Counted from the stretch's first letter, positions 1-7,238 are shown. The stretch: 13,163 bases of DNA from CAZLBV01 sp964557845 (GCA_964557845.1 CAZLBV010000048.1:1-13163); one strand, 5' to 3'. Numbers and translations: made by a program. The notes: a model not told the origin generated them from the sequence alone.

Positions 1-10
1 AAAATTATTT

Positions 11-463
11 TTATTCTTTAGGTGCATGAATAGTTAGAACCGGTATAGAGGCTAACCTGACTACTTTTTCAGCCACAGAGCCGAAAACAAAGTGCTTCCA
101 ACCAGTCTCACCGTGAGTTGAGATAACGATCAGATCAGCATCTTCTTTTTCTGCAGTCTCCGTGATCTCTCGGGCAGCATCTCCTTGCTTTATAACAGAA
201 ACAGTTTTTATTTTTTTGGGCACCTTTGTATTGAGTACTTCTTCCATAGATTTTTTGGCAGATTTTTCCATCTCTTCCTGATATAAACTCACATTGAATC
301 CACTGGGTCCGGTAGGTCCGGCAATTACCGGTAAGATCGGCAGCACATGCACAACATATAAAACAGATGAAAATTTTTCCGCCAGCTCTCCGGCTGCTTT
401 CAATGCTTCGTAAGAAGGCTCACTAAAATCAGTCGGCCAAATGATTTTTTTAAATGGTAACAT
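11..463 (-). CDS. Universal stress protein (UspA family), single domain
   Basis: A 150-residue single Usp domain, the usual length for the family; these cytoplasmic alpha/beta proteins bind ATP or AMP and support survival under stress. The N-terminal strand KKIIWPTDFSE contains Asp12, the usual nucleotide-contacting acidic residue. The C-terminal half has the signature S115-T-H-G118, nine residues, then G128-S129, i.e. the ATP-binding G-x2-G-x9-G(S/T) motif with Ser in place of the first Gly, a common variant. It ends in the typical final strand IPVLTIHAP. The start is supported by AGGAG seven bases upstream of ATG. It follows the HtrA gene after an 82-base gap on the same strand. I see no clear promoter in that gap, so it may be the last gene of the PRC-barrel/htrA transcript, though this is uncertain. 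The precise cellular role of such single-domain Usps is usually unknown. Confidence 0.93.
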   Translation of the reverse strand: MLPFKKIIWPTDFSEPSYEALKAAGELAEKFSSVLYVVHVLPILPVIAGPTGPSGFNVSLYQEEMEKSAKKSMEEVLNTKVPKKIKTVSVIKQGDAAREITETAEKEDADLIVISTHGETGWKHFVFGSVAEKVVRLASIPVLTIHAPKE

Positions 464-545
464 TTTTTTCTCCTATTTTTATTTACTTTTTGAATGCGTT
501 GTTCTTTATGGATCTTTTGTAGAAAAATCTATTAACTTTTAATCA

Positions 546-2078
546 TTATTGAGGAATGGTTAGTGTAGCGAAAAATGTATTCTGGCCTCTTCGCACCAGT
601 AAAGCCACGACATCTCCCTCTTGTAAACTTCTGATGGTTTTTTCAAAATCATCTTCGGTTCTCACCGGCTTACGATCGACCTCTTTGATCAAATCGCCTC
701 TTTGCAGGCCAGCCCGGGAAGCAGGACTTCCTGATATTACACTGGTAATAACCACTCCACTCTCGTTTACATACCCAAGCTGTTGGGCGATATTTGGGGA
801 TAAAGTCTGCACATCCAGTCCCAATTTCCGGCTTGAAGTGCCTTCACTCTTTCTTTGTGCTCTGGTATTTTCCCCTTCTTCCTGTCTTTCTCCTAATTTC
901 ATAGTTAATTCTTTTTCTTCTCCATCTCGAATAACAACAACTTTAACAGAAGTTCCTGGATCTGTCTGAGCTACTAAGTTCTTCAGCTGCGTACCATCAT
1001 CAATATCTTGCCCGTTATATTTAACGATCACATCTCCACGCTGCATTCCTGCCTGTGCTGCAGGTCCGTCGGCAACGATATCAGAGACTATTGCCCCTTT
1101 ACTGCTTTTAAGATCTAAAGCTTCAGCCAGTTCTTCAGTTAAATCCTGGAGCCATACGCCCATATAACCTCGAACAACTCTCCCTTTAGAGATAAGTTGA
1201 TCCATGACTTCTCTGGCCATATTTGCAGGGATAGCAAATCCGATCCCGATGTTACCTCCGGTAGGACTGGCGATCGCCGTATTGATCCCAATAACATTTC
1301 CATTCAGATTCGAAAGCGCGCCTCCGCTGTTACCGGGATTTATAGATGCATCTGTCTGAATAAAATCTTCATATTCAGCTAAACCAACAGAAGAACGTCC
1401 TTTGGCGCTGATAATCCCAGCTGTGACCGTATGCATCAATTGAAAAGGATTACCGATAGCTATAACCCATTGACCAACACTGATATTATCAGAATCTCCA
1501 AAAGTCGCAACTTTTAGACCTTTGGCATCGATCTTTATTACAGCCACATCGGTAGGAGGATCACTGCCGATCACTTCAGCATCATATCTTGTATTGTCAT
1601 CTATCATTACAGATAACTTTTCTGCTTTTTCAACCACATGGCTATTGGTCAAGATATAACCATCTTCAGTGACGATCACTCCGGAGCCTAAACTTCGGAT
1701 GGTTCGTCTTTGTGGTTGCTGCTCTGGAGCACCAAAAAATCTTCTGAAAAACTCATCCCCAAAAAAATCTCTGAAAGCATCATCCGGAAATCCAAAGTTC
1801 CTAGAAACACTGACTTCTTGTTCAGCAATAATGGAAACCACAGAAGGACTGACCTCAAGGGAAGCATCTCTAAATGCCTGACTTATCTGGTGTACCGGAT
1901 TTTCATTCTGTTCTTCTACCGATACAGCTACTGCTGGGGATGCCTCCTCCACTTCTTGCTTTTCTTCACCGGAAAAACATCCAAGATTTGAGGCCAGTAA
2001 AAAACCTCCCAAAAAACTTAAGATCACAGCGGTTATGAAAAACTTCCCTAAAGTAGTGTTTTTTTTAACGTAAGTCAT
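546..2078 (-). CDS. htrA: HtrA/Deg family periplasmic serine protease with two PDZ domains
   Basis: A 510-residue envelope protease/chaperone that degrades or refolds damaged exported proteins. Residues about 12-34 form a hydrophobic export or anchor segment; it ends in NLGC, which is not a good lipobox, so I cannot choose between a membrane anchor, ordinary cleavage and a lipoprotein. The trypsin-like domain (about 66-300) shows the full triad: His147 in LTNSHVV, Asp177 in PPTDVAVIKID and Ser251 in INPGNSGGAL. PDZ1 spans about 305-397 and PDZ2 about 417-508, separated by a charged linker (398-418). It is slightly longer than typical DegP/DegQ because of this linker and the N-terminal extension. 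AAAGGAG lies at good spacing before the ATG. It starts only 39 bases downstream of the PRC-barrel gene stop, so the two are probably co-transcribed from the -24/-12 promoter at 2926-2942. DegP, DegQ and MucD-type cannot be told apart here. Confidence 0.97.
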   Translation of the reverse strand: MTYVKKNTTLGKFFITAVILSFLGGFLLASNLGCFSGEEKQEVEEASPAVAVSVEEQNENPVHQISQAFRDASLEVSPSVVSIIAEQEVSVSRNFGFPDDAFRDFFGDEFFRRFFGAPEQQPQRRTIRSLGSGVIVTEDGYILTNSHVVEKAEKLSVMIDDNTRYDAEVIGSDPPTDVAVIKIDAKGLKVATFGDSDNISVGQWVIAIGNPFQLMHTVTAGIISAKGRSSVGLAEYEDFIQTDASINPGNSGGALSNLNGNVIGINTAIASPTGGNIGIGFAIPANMAREVMDQLISKGRVVRGYMGVWLQDLTEELAEALDLKSSKGAIVSDIVADGPAAQAGMQRGDVIVKYNGQDIDDGTQLKNLVAQTDPGTSVKVVVIRDGEEKELTMKLGERQEEGENTRAQRKSEGTSSRKLGLDVQTLSPNIAQQLGYVNESGVVITSVISGSPASRAGLQRGDLIKEVDRKPVRTEDDFEKTIRSLQEGDVVALLVRRGQNTFFATLTIPQ

Positions 2079-2117
2079 TATATATTCTCCTTTAATATTG
2101 CTTTGTTAATCAAATCA

Positions 2118-2849
2118 TTACCAATATTTCGGTCTGCCGTAAAAATCATAAAGCCGTTCTTCATACTCACGGTTGACCGGGGCAGAAGGATCATAATCCG
2201 GGCTTTTCTTGATCATTTCCTTGGACAGATCAATAAAGACCTTCGACTCACTCCAGCTTATGTGATCGATCCATCCGGGAGATACGAGTACCTTTCTTCC
2301 CGGCAGCCAGTTTCTGATATCGATCACCATATAACGAATAAACCAATCTGCATCGTCAATAATGAATTCTTCAACATGACCGATCTCACCATCGCTGGCC
2401 TGGATATGATATCCGGTGACCTCCCGCACACTCCTTAGATGAGAATCGGCATCCTGAAGCTCCTTTTCAGCTTCCTCATTGTCCTCTAAAAGCTCAACCG
2501 GAGGCGCCACCCCAGGGGGAGGAGCTGCCCAATAAGGCACCCAAGTGTAGTGTTCATGGAGTTTTATTTCTTCCTGCCGGGAAACAGGAAGTTGTGTGGT
2601 CATGTCCGGACAATTTCTTATTTGATCTCGGGAAAGGTTCACAGCTACGGACATTGTTTTCCATTCTGGCTCTCCGACAACAGAGGGTATAAGCAGAACT
2701 TTCCGGCCTGGAATCCATGTCCCCAGATCTACGACAAAATAGCGAATTGTCCAGATCTCATCATCAAAAAAGAAATCATGGACCCTGCCTATGTTTCCGT
2801 CGGTTGCAGAAATTTTATATCCCTTAATCTCTTTACTGCTTCTAAGCAT
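2118..2849 (-). CDS. Tandem PRC-barrel domain protein (copy 1)
   Basis: A 243-residue soluble protein built of two copies of a roughly 105-residue unit (1-107 and 138-243) joined by an acidic Pro/Glu-rich linker (about 108-137). Each unit begins LRS..E..GY.I.A.DG.IG.V and continues with DD....IRY.V.D....PGRKVL..P, the PRC-barrel fold first described in photosynthetic reaction-centre subunit H and RimM. Each ends PV.R..E, a Tyr/His-rich stretch and a Tyr-Trp tail. No signal peptide or membrane helix is visible, so it is presumably cytoplasmic. PRC-barrels mediate protein or RNA contacts; the function of this stand-alone form is not known to me. It is a clear paralogue of the protein at 7955-8701. 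AAGGAGG precedes the ATG. It heads the unit that includes htrA and has a sigma-54-like promoter about 66 bases upstream (predicted transcription start to ATG). Confidence 0.92.
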   Translation of the reverse strand: MLRSSKEIKGYKISATDGNIGRVHDFFFDDEIWTIRYFVVDLGTWIPGRKVLLIPSVVGEPEWKTMSVAVNLSRDQIRNCPDMTTQLPVSRQEEIKLHEHYTWVPYWAAPPPGVAPPVELLEDNEEAEKELQDADSHLRSVREVTGYHIQASDGEIGHVEEFIIDDADWFIRYMVIDIRNWLPGRKVLVSPGWIDHISWSESKVFIDLSKEMIKKSPDYDPSAPVNREYEERLYDFYGRPKYW

Positions 2850-2925
2850 TTCCCTTCCTCCTTATATTATTATTCTTAAGACAATCAACATCTAAATAAA
2901 TCCAATTCATTTCAGTTTATTTAAC

Positions 2926-2942
2926 TACAAGAAACATGCCAA
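2926..2942 (-). promoter_or_regulatory. Sigma-54-like -24/-12 promoter for PRC-barrel 1/htrA unit
   Basis: On the minus strand the sequence reads TTGGCATGTTTCTTGTA. The GG (2940/2939) and the GT (2928/2927) are 12 bases apart, as in the consensus TGGCAC-N5-TTGC, with T in place of the final C of the -12 element. This makes it the weakest of the four good matches. Transcription would start near 2915, leaving a leader of about 66 bases ending in AAGGAGG. A run of seven A residues on the minus strand lies just upstream, at 2952-2958. Confidence 0.6.
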
Positions 2943-3109
2943 ATCAGGGTATTTTTTTATGGGAATAATTTAGGGAAAACAGTTGTAGTAATGAATTTAA
3001 ACGGAGGGAAATTAAAGACTCAGTCCTATTTTACAGGAAAAATATTTGCCAGACCGGAATAAAAAACTTGGTTTTCTATTTAGCTTCCAAAAATGATCAC
3101 ATTCAGTAT

Positions 3110-3466
3110 TTATTCTTCATCATCATCAGCTATCTTTCGGTCCATTTTTTCCTCAGCCCACTTTTCCATTGATTCAGAATAATCTTTTTCTGGTTTTTTG
3201 ATTTTCTCAGATTCCTTTTCATGAGCGGCCAGGATTTTCTTTTTCATTCTTGATACCTGCTTTTTATTCATCCACTTTAAGAAAACAACATAGTAACGGA
3301 CCAGTATTCCGGCTATAAAAGCAACCGCAACGATCAAAATTAGGGGCACTTCATTCAATCCCCAGGTCAAGAATTGAATTGAAGTATTTTGAGTCAGGTT
3401 CGATCCTAAAAAAATCCCAAATGCCACTAAAATTATCCCCGGAATTAAATATCTAATGACCCACAT
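3110..3466 (-). CDS. LapA-like (DUF1049) small inner-membrane protein
   Basis: A 118-residue protein with two hydrophobic helices (about 5-23 and 40-62) separated by a short NLTQNTSIQFLTWG segment. A strongly charged, probably coiled-coil cytoplasmic tail follows (65-118, rich in Lys and Glu, ending DDDEE). This pattern, with an N-terminal helix, a segment resembling N.....F..W....P and a second helix followed by a helical tail, is that of the lipopolysaccharide assembly protein A family. In E. coli LapA works with LapB and FtsH to control LpxC turnover. I see no lapB partner here, so the specific role is uncertain. AAGGAG is placed well before the ATG. It appears to be a single-gene unit between two larger ones; a possible degenerate sigma-54 site and an alternative sigma-70-like promoter lie in its 184-base upstream gap. 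Confidence 0.75.
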   Translation of the reverse strand: MWVIRYLIPGIILVAFGIFLGSNLTQNTSIQFLTWGLNEVPLILIVAVAFIAGILVRYYVVFLKWMNKKQVSRMKKKILAAHEKESEKIKKPEKDYSESMEKWAEEKMDRKIADDDEE

Positions 3467-3494
3467 TATTCAACTCCTTTTTCTAACCTGTCAT

Positions 3495-3511
3495 ATTCAT
3501 AAAAATGCCAA
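3495..3511 (-). promoter_or_regulatory. Possible degenerate sigma-54 promoter before the lapA-like gene
   Basis: The minus strand reads TTGGCATTTTTATGAA. The -24 half is identical to the four better sites in this window, but the expected GC 12 bases later is AA. A predicted start near 3484 would leave an 18-base leader containing AAGGAG, which is a sensible position. The same gap also contains TTGCAA and TTAAAT, 18 bases apart, a weak sigma-70 candidate just upstream, so the true promoter is undecided. Confidence 0.25.
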
Positions 3512-3650
3512 TTAAATATTTAACAATTATTTACCCTGTGTTTGCAATACTTTTTTCTGTCCCAGAATAAATTTTAATTGAAAATAACCAATGCCTGGAA
3601 TTATAAATCCTGGATATAGAAATGGAGTAAATTGCTTCTCAAATCTATTG

Positions 3651-3842
3651 CTAATATCCAGATAAGGAACCTCCTGCTCCTCTTATAAATAGATCGGCGA
3701 TCACGAATACGGTAACAACAAAGGTTACTCCTGCCAGGATCAGAACAAAAATATTCTCCCTTTGATCCCTTTTAGGAAATAAGATCTGCAGCATCCTGGT
3801 CATAATATAAAGGCCAACCATTAAACCTATTTCGGGAATCAT
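3651..3842 (-). CDS. Small hydrophobic membrane protein, unknown function
   Basis: A 63-residue protein starting MIPEIGLMVGLYIMTRML. There is one hydrophobic segment near residues 3-20, a short basic loop (PKRDQREN, 24-31), and a second hydrophobic helix at about 32-54, giving a two-helix hairpin ending in a Gly-rich tail. I chose the ATG at 3842 because AAAGGAGG lies four bases before it. A longer version starting at an upstream TTG would translate through that ribosome-binding site. It begins 17 bases after the stop of the gene at 3860-4087, so it is probably the last gene of the trehalose operon. I do not recognise the family. Confidence 0.7.
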   Translation of the reverse strand: MIPEIGLMVGLYIMTRMLQILFPKRDQRENIFVLILAGVTFVVTVFVIADLFIRGAGGSLSGY

Positions 3843-3859
3843 ATTTCCTCCTTTCAAAT

Positions 3860-4087
3860 TTAAGCCAAAGAATGGATTTCATCTTTAACCATTTCTCTTG
3901 AAGATAAAAAAGTATGTATCAAAATTGCGGTTAATTTACTGGTTCGATTGTCGATATCCACATTTGGATTAACCTCAGTAAACTCAACCACTCCAAAAGG
4001 TGTATGTCGCCCTGCAATTTCCTTGGGGTCATGAGGGCTCCCCAACAGATCATGGTTTAGTCTTTCAGTCTTTTCGAATAAAAACAT
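3860..4087 (-). CDS. Small hypothetical protein in the trehalose operon
   Basis: A 75-residue soluble, mildly acidic and His-containing protein with no signal or membrane helix. It includes a stretch HTPFGVVEFTEVNPNVDID that looks like beta structure, and then a probable C-terminal helix. I do not recognise it. Support for its reality is mainly positional: it fills the space between the trehalose gene (27-base gap) and the next small gene (17-base gap) on the same strand, and its composition is protein-like. The ribosome-binding site is weak (GGGA followed by AAAG before ATG), so translation might depend on coupling to the upstream gene. A remnant of a longer gene is the main alternative. Confidence 0.5.
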   Translation of the reverse strand: MFLFEKTERLNHDLLGSPHDPKEIAGRHTPFGVVEFTEVNPNVDIDNRTSKLTAILIHTFLSSREMVKDEIHSLA

Positions 4088-4114
4088 AATCTTTTCCCAA
4101 TAAAGGTATAGAGG

Positions 4115-6328
4115 TTATTTACTTTGAGTCAGTTCTATCATCAGTTTTCGGGCCGATTCCTGGGATTCCAGGTAATATTTTGCATGGGTTGGGCTGGGAG
4201 TGATCTTGATGGAATAAGCCTTATCCGGCATAATTTTAAAGATATCTTCATCACTCCAATCTTCGCCCAAGACAAGAATAAAATCCCAGTTATTCTCTAT
4301 CAGCCACTGTCTAACACCATTTCCCTTGTCCATCCCCTGTACCCTTACATCCACCACCTTGTTGCCATGGGTCACCTGAAGGCCGGTGTTGGCTAAAAAA
4401 TCACTGAGGTAATCAAACAGCTCACTGGCACTCATATTTCCAAGTTCGGGATCCGATTTTTGATAATTCCAGGCCAGAACAAACTCTTTTTCATCGATAA
4501 AAGATCCGGGGACACGGACAACAAAATCATTAAACACCGGTTTTATCTCATTTTTCCAATCAGTGGAAAAACTTACCAATTTCTCCCAATCCGAGTGGAT
4601 ATTCTTCTTTATCCAAATACCCTGTTCAGCCATCAATCCACAAGGAAATCCCCGGCATAGATTATCCATTTCTTTATGGTCACTTCGGCTCATAAGTACG
4701 ATCGTATTGCCGGAATCTTCAGCCAATTTCTTAAGTGATTTTATCCAAGGCTTAGCAAGATTCAGCTCCTTCAGTTTAGATTTAGATGCACCGGAAAGAC
4801 CATCGATATTTAATATCAATAGTCGATTTTCACTCTTTCTGTAATCATCAATGATTTTATTTTCAATCTCTTTATCAATTTTTTCATATTCTCTAATTGA
4901 CTGGAATTTTTTGACTTCAATGATCCTACGAATGAAATTATGGGTCCAATGAAAGACATCATAATCTTTAAGCCGTTTCCGCATGATCTTCATTCTTCCA
5001 CTCTGTTCATTCAGGCTCATTTCCAGAGCTTTTTTCAACGCAGATGATATATCTTGTTTATCATTTACATTTACCAAGACAGCCTCACCCAGTTCAAAAG
5101 CAGCACCTGCTGTCTCACTCAGGATCAGGACTCCTTTATTATCAGATCTGGCAGCGACATATTCCTTAGCGACTAAATTCATTCCATCCCGAATCGGGCA
5201 GACCATGGCCACATCCGCGGATGCATATAACGGCATGAGTTTTTCAAAGGGAAGCGACCTATACATATAATGAATAGGCATCCAGCCAGGCCTACCGAAG
5301 CTGCCGTTGATCTTTCCCACCAAACGCTCTACTTCTTCTCTAAGGAGCTGATAATTCTTGACCTGAGTTCTAGACGGCACACATAACATGAGATAAACAA
5401 ACCGGTTATGCCATTCCGGATGCTCATTAAGAAACTGCTCTAAACCTTCCAGACGGTTGGGAATGCCCTTGGTATAATCAAGCCGGTCAACCGACAAGAC
5501 GATTTTTCTATCGGGTGCTCCGAGTTTTTTCTTGAAATCAATAATTTCTTTTCTGGTGTTAGAATTGTTTATAAGGCTTTCTATATTCCGGTAATCGATA
5601 CCCATGGGAAAATTTTCAACCTTAACGACCCTGTTTTTAATATTAATAAAGCCGAATTCATGTTCATACCCAAGCAGCCGTAGAACACTGCTTAGAAAAT
5701 GACGGGCATATTCATAGGTGTGAAAGCCGATGAGATCGGCTGCAATCAATCCTTCAAGTATCTGATTTCTCCAGGGAAGCAGCCTGAATATTTCAGATGA
5801 TGGAAAAGGAATATGTAAAAAAAATCCAATCGAGCTTCCAGGAAAATTTTTTCTCAAAAGAGCCGGCAACAGCATAAGATGATAATCATGGATCCAAAAA
5901 AGATCTTTGGGGCCTGCTAGCTCAAGAATCTTTTGAAGATATTGATTATTGATTTTTCTATAGGCTTCCCATTCTGTTCTTTCGAAAGTACAGTAACTGG
6001 AAAAGTAATGAAATAATGGCCAAATAGTCCTGTTGGAAAATCCATAATAAAATTTGCTTAGGTCAGAAGGACGAATAAAAATAGGATAGCTTTGATGCTT
6101 GTTCTCCAAAATTTCACTGATCTCTTTCCGTTCATTGGGATTCGATGTCCAATAACCTGGCCAACCTATAAATTTAACTTCTCCATATTCCTGGAGCACG
6201 CGCAGCATTGCCGCCAATCCTCCCGGACTCTGAGTTATCTTAAGATCCTTTTTTCGCTTGGAAATGTTTACAGGCAGCCGGTTGGCCACCACAAAAACCC
6301 TCCCCTCAAATAACATTTCATTATTCAT
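4115..6328 (-). CDS. otsA: Trehalose-6-phosphate synthase fused to a divergent trehalose-phosphatase domain
   Basis: A 737-residue cytoplasmic fusion. Residues about 8-485 are a GT20 synthase joining UDP-glucose and glucose-6-phosphate into trehalose-6-phosphate. Visible active-site motifs are NRLPV (Arg17), SPGG (35-37), GWPGYW, WIHDYHL (His147, Asp148), LHIPFPS (His172), VDRLDYTKG (Arg282, Lys287) and RDGMNLVAKE (Asp381, Glu389). Residues about 500-735 are a HAD trehalose-phosphatase-like domain with the conserved stretch PGSFIDEKEF. Its motif I is N-I-D-G-L (507-511) instead of D-x-D-G-T, so the nucleophile Asp is Asn; the last motif is GEDWSDED rather than GDDxxDE. The phosphatase half may therefore be inactive. 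An ATG lies 42 bases further upstream at 6370, but it has no ribosome-binding site and falls upstream of the predicted transcription start (about 6365). AGGA precedes the ATG at 6328. It heads an operon with two small genes. Confidence 0.95.
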   Translation of the reverse strand: MNNEMLFEGRVFVVANRLPVNISKRKKDLKITQSPGGLAAMLRVLQEYGEVKFIGWPGYWTSNPNERKEISEILENKHQSYPIFIRPSDLSKFYYGFSNRTIWPLFHYFSSYCTFERTEWEAYRKINNQYLQKILELAGPKDLFWIHDYHLMLLPALLRKNFPGSSIGFFLHIPFPSSEIFRLLPWRNQILEGLIAADLIGFHTYEYARHFLSSVLRLLGYEHEFGFINIKNRVVKVENFPMGIDYRNIESLINNSNTRKEIIDFKKKLGAPDRKIVLSVDRLDYTKGIPNRLEGLEQFLNEHPEWHNRFVYLMLCVPSRTQVKNYQLLREEVERLVGKINGSFGRPGWMPIHYMYRSLPFEKLMPLYASADVAMVCPIRDGMNLVAKEYVAARSDNKGVLILSETAGAAFELGEAVLVNVNDKQDISSALKKALEMSLNEQSGRMKIMRKRLKDYDVFHWTHNFIRRIIEVKKFQSIREYEKIDKEIENKIIDDYRKSENRLLILNIDGLSGASKSKLKELNLAKPWIKSLKKLAEDSGNTIVLMSRSDHKEMDNLCRGFPCGLMAEQGIWIKKNIHSDWEKLVSFSTDWKNEIKPVFNDFVVRVPGSFIDEKEFVLAWNYQKSDPELGNMSASELFDYLSDFLANTGLQVTHGNKVVDVRVQGMDKGNGVRQWLIENNWDFILVLGEDWSDEDIFKIMPDKAYSIKITPSPTHAKYYLESQESARKLMIELTQSK

Positions 6329-6375
6329 ATAATTTCCTAATTTCCTAATTGGATATTCAATTATTATCATTATAA

Positions 6376-6392
6376 AGCAAAGAACATGCCAA
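6376..6392 (-). promoter_or_regulatory. Sigma-54-like -24/-12 promoter of the trehalose operon
   Basis: The minus strand reads TTGGCATGTTCTTTGCT. GG (6390/6389) and GC (6378/6377) are exactly 12 bases apart, matching TGGCAC-N5-TTGCW at all but one key position (T for the C of TGGCAC). Transcription would begin near 6365, leaving a 37-base leader before the ATG at 6328. Activator sites would be expected in 6440-6520, but I did not find a convincing dyad there. Confidence 0.75.
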
Positions 6393-6549
6393 GAGAAATC
6401 AAAATATTCTCTTCTGGAAGAAAACCGCCCTAGGAGGATAAGGAAAACTCAAAGTCCGGAATCAGGATGTATCCCATGTCTTGCGAATTTGGACAAATTC
6501 CACCCAGACAAGACAATGCTGAAAAACAACTATGCTGCGGAAGCTTAGT

Positions 6550-6589
6550 TTGCATTAACAAATTTTATGCCTTATATTAATTAATATAA
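6550..6589 (+). promoter_or_regulatory. Putative sigma-70 promoter with palindromic operator for the flavoprotein
   Basis: TTGCAT (6550-6555) and TATATT (6573-6578) are separated by 17 bases; the -10 matches TATAAT at five of six positions and the -35 is weak. The -10 is the left half of a perfect 18-base palindrome, TTATATTAATTAATATAA (6572-6589). It could be a repressor site covering the transcription start, or simply an AT-rich chance palindrome. A start near 6585 would leave a leader of about 29 bases. Confidence 0.4.
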
Positions 6590-6613
6590 ATTTACAGATC
6601 GTATGCTCTACTA

Positions 6614-7219
6614 ATGGATACATTTTCCGGGACAGAAAAAAAAACAATCGTGGGTATCAGCGGCAGTCCGAGGATTGGAGGAAATACCGACATAATTCTG
6701 GAAAAAGCATTGGAAGGAGCCCGGTCTGCTGGGGGGAAAACAAAAAAAATAATCTTGAATGACCTTGACCTTTTACCATGCCAGGAAATTGAATACGAAG
6801 AAGTCAGTGAAAATGGTTACTCTGTTATCCATGACGATATATATAATATTTATCATGCGATCCAGGAATGTCATGCTCTTATCCTTGCCTCTCCTATTTT
6901 TTTCGGAAGCATTTCCGCTCAAACCAAAATCATGATCGATCGATTTCAAAGTGTATGGGTCTCGAAAAATTTATTGAATAAACAAATATTTACCCAGAAA
7001 AAGCCGGGAGCCTTTTTCTGCACCGCTGCATCCCATAGGAAAGATTTCTTTGAGAATGCCCGTTTTATCGTTAGAAATTTCTTCTTCAGTATTAACGTGA
7101 AATATGAATTCGACCTCTTTTGTTCTGGGGTAGATAAAAGAGGCGATATTCTCTACCAAACAGAGTGCCTCTTGGATGCCTTCGAATCAGGGTACAAAAT
7201 TATGCAGGCATCCAAATGA
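6614..7219 (+). CDS. Flavodoxin-fold NAD(P)H-dependent FMN reductase-like protein
   Basis: A 201-residue cytoplasmic protein of the NADPH-dependent FMN reductase / iron-sulfur flavoprotein group. The phosphate-binding loop for FMN is GISGSPRIGGNTD (14-26), and the second flavin loop is ASPIFFGSISAQTK (92-105). Relatives usually carry a four-Cys segment (PC-x2-C-x2-C, then G-x-C near a DD) between these. Here only Cys56 (PC) remains; the equivalent positions are Ile59, Glu62 and Ser70, while the downstream DD (74-75) is kept. It probably binds FMN but not a cluster through that segment. The substrate is unknown. The ATG at 6614 lies seven residues before the first strand, as expected, but has no recognisable ribosome-binding site. 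It is the only plus-strand gene within the stress cluster and converges on hsp20. Confidence 0.85.
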   Translation: MDTFSGTEKKTIVGISGSPRIGGNTDIILEKALEGARSAGGKTKKIILNDLDLLPCQEIEYEEVSENGYSVIHDDIYNIYHAIQECHALILASPIFFGSISAQTKIMIDRFQSVWVSKNLLNKQIFTQKKPGAFFCTAASHRKDFFENARFIVRNFFFSINVKYEFDLFCSGVDKRGDILYQTECLLDAFESGYKIMQASK

Positions 7220-7238
7220 ACTCAATTACGAATTTTCG

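Noticed and set aside
556..969. 137-codon plus-strand open frame opposite htrA
   Set aside because: Antisense shadow of a gene with intact catalytic and PDZ motifs; its translation has no family features.
1520..1545. Plus-strand TTGGCAT resembling a sigma-54 -24 box
   Set aside because: It lies inside the HtrA coding region and has no GC 12 bases downstream of GG; no plus-strand gene follows.
2103..2438. 111-codon plus-strand open frame opposite PRC-barrel 1
   Set aside because: Shadow of a gene with clear repeat structure and a strong ribosome-binding site on the other strand.
3000..3109. Terminator for the lapA-like gene, and a weak CTGGCA sigma-54 look-alike near 3050
   Set aside because: No GC-rich stem followed by a T-run could be found, and the CTGGCA has TTTTC rather than TTGC at the -12 position.
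3843..3857. TTG start giving a 68-residue version of the small membrane protein
   Set aside because: The extension would be translated from the Shine-Dalgarno sequence of the better ATG at 3842.
6328..6370. N-terminal extension of the trehalose gene by 14 residues
   Set aside because: No ribosome-binding site at 6370 and this ATG lies upstream of the predicted transcription start.
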